Below, in pieces: positions 5,900-6,228 of a stretch of DNA of 6,228 bases (positions within the stretch are counted from its first letter, which is position 1; the number at the start of each line of letters is the position of its first letter). The translations under genes were made by a program, and so were the position numbers. This stretch comes from Bacteroidales bacterium UBA6207 (GTDB lineage: Bacteria; Bacteroidota; Bacteroidia; Bacteroidales; F082): positions 1-6,228 of the forward strand of contig DISP01000092.1 of the NCBI GenBank assembly GCA_002421995.1, given 5' to 3'. The notes under the pieces are model-generated. The model was given only the letters and a program-made list of their open reading frames with translations, was not told the DNA's origin and made no database searches.

Positions 5900-6084
5900 G
5901 CTTTACCAAACAGCATTGCCATTAATTGAGATGAAAAACAGGGACTACCGAAAAACCCTTCAGTAAATCAATATCAATAATTAGGGCCTGCTGAAAAACT
6001 CCCCGAGCCTAATAAAGCAAAATTTCATCCACATTTCACAAAGTGAGAAGATGGCTTATTCGCATTAATTTGTACCAAAATCAG
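5900..6084. other. Intergenic stretch after the barrel gene
   Basis: No gene is seen. TTAGGGC (5981-5987) and GCCTAA (6007-6012) form a small bulged hairpin without a T-run, so no convincing terminator follows the barrel gene. GGGCCTGCTGAAAAACTCC (5984-6002) resembles, from memory, terminal sequences of IS1182-like elements. TTAATTTG at 6065-6072 is one mismatch away from a -7 box but lacks a matching -33 box. Confidence 0.4.
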
Positions 6085-6224
6085 TTTAACCGCAGAGGGC
6101 GCAAAGCAGGCGCAGAGTACACAAAGGGCTGACGCATTGTGATTTAAGGAAGGCGAATGAAGCGATTAGAAATCATCAATCTCTCTGCGTTCTCTGCGCC
6201 TACTTGGCGGTCTCTGCGGTAAAA
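6085..6224. repeat. Large inverted repeat of CGCAGAG-type heptamers (MITE-like)
   Basis: The left arm (6085-6126) and the reverse complement of the right arm (6183-6224) agree at about 34 of 42 positions, with a 56-base spacer. Both arms are built of degenerate heptamers. On the left these are CGCAGAG (6091), CGCAAAG (6100), CGCAGAG (6111) and CACAAAG (6120); on the right they appear as CTCTGCG. The outer ends read TTTAACCGCAGAG and, reversed, TTTTACCGCAGAG. No coding frame lies inside. Sequences of this kind recur between genes in many environmental bacterial genomes, as I recall, which suggests a dispersed non-autonomous element or palindromic repeat. The spacer is not obviously structured. 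The right end may continue beyond the window because the A-run reaches the last base. Confidence 0.8.
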
Positions 6225-6228
6225 AAAA

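Noticed and set aside
6065..6072. TTAATTTG as a promoter -7 box
   Set aside because: One mismatch, no TTG at the right distance upstream and no gene within the window for it to serve.
6085..6224. CRISPR array or transcription terminator
   Set aside because: The repeats are short, degenerate and inverted with irregular spacing, so this is not CRISPR. The stem is too long, with a 56-base spacer, to be a standard terminator.

Overview
The window looks like part of a Bacteroidota (Bacteroidetes) chromosome. The reasons are: a promoter matching the Bacteroidetes -33/-7 pattern (TTG, 19 bp, TATTTTTG); start codons in AT-rich leaders with almost no Shine-Dalgarno; a carboxypeptidase-regulatory-like (CnaB-type) C-terminal domain; a SIMPL protein; and an outer-membrane barrel protein ending in Phe. 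All supported genes are on the + strand. There are no rRNAs, tRNAs or CRISPR repeats.

Layout. Positions 1-489 hold no convincing gene. They contain an imperfect hairpin (73-121) that faintly recalls the end of an insertion sequence, a cluster of four TTGCAA hexamers and a 13-bp palindrome. A good promoter (490-519) then opens a four- or five-gene unit. The first gene encodes a fused XRE-type DNA-binding/ImmA-IrrE zinc-metalloprotease (569-1624). A 220-bp AT-rich gap with a doubtful short frame follows. Next come a small protein that I read tentatively as a divergent PIN-like protein (1845-2333), a very basic unrecognised protein overlapping it by ATGA (2330-2773), and a helical protein with a C-terminal CnaB-like domain (2877-3806). 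A strong intrinsic terminator (3859-3891) closes the unit.

The right half is ordinary envelope biology: an exported SIMPL-domain protein (4048-4764) and a probable lipoprotein fused to a C-terminal beta-barrel (4889-5899). The end of the window (5900-6228) is intergenic and repeat-rich. It carries a large inverted repeat built of CGCAGAG-type heptamers (6085-6224), a MITE-like element whose right end touches the window edge.

How the genes may work together. The most interesting part is 569-2773. A self-contained sensor/regulator with an intact HELAH protease site sits upstream of a possible PIN-fold protein, which is translationally coupled to a basic protein. This resembles toxin-antitoxin or stress-switch modules in which an ImmA/IrrE protease relieves XRE repression. 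That reading is inference. The PIN assignment is weak, and one expected catalytic acid appears to be Gln.
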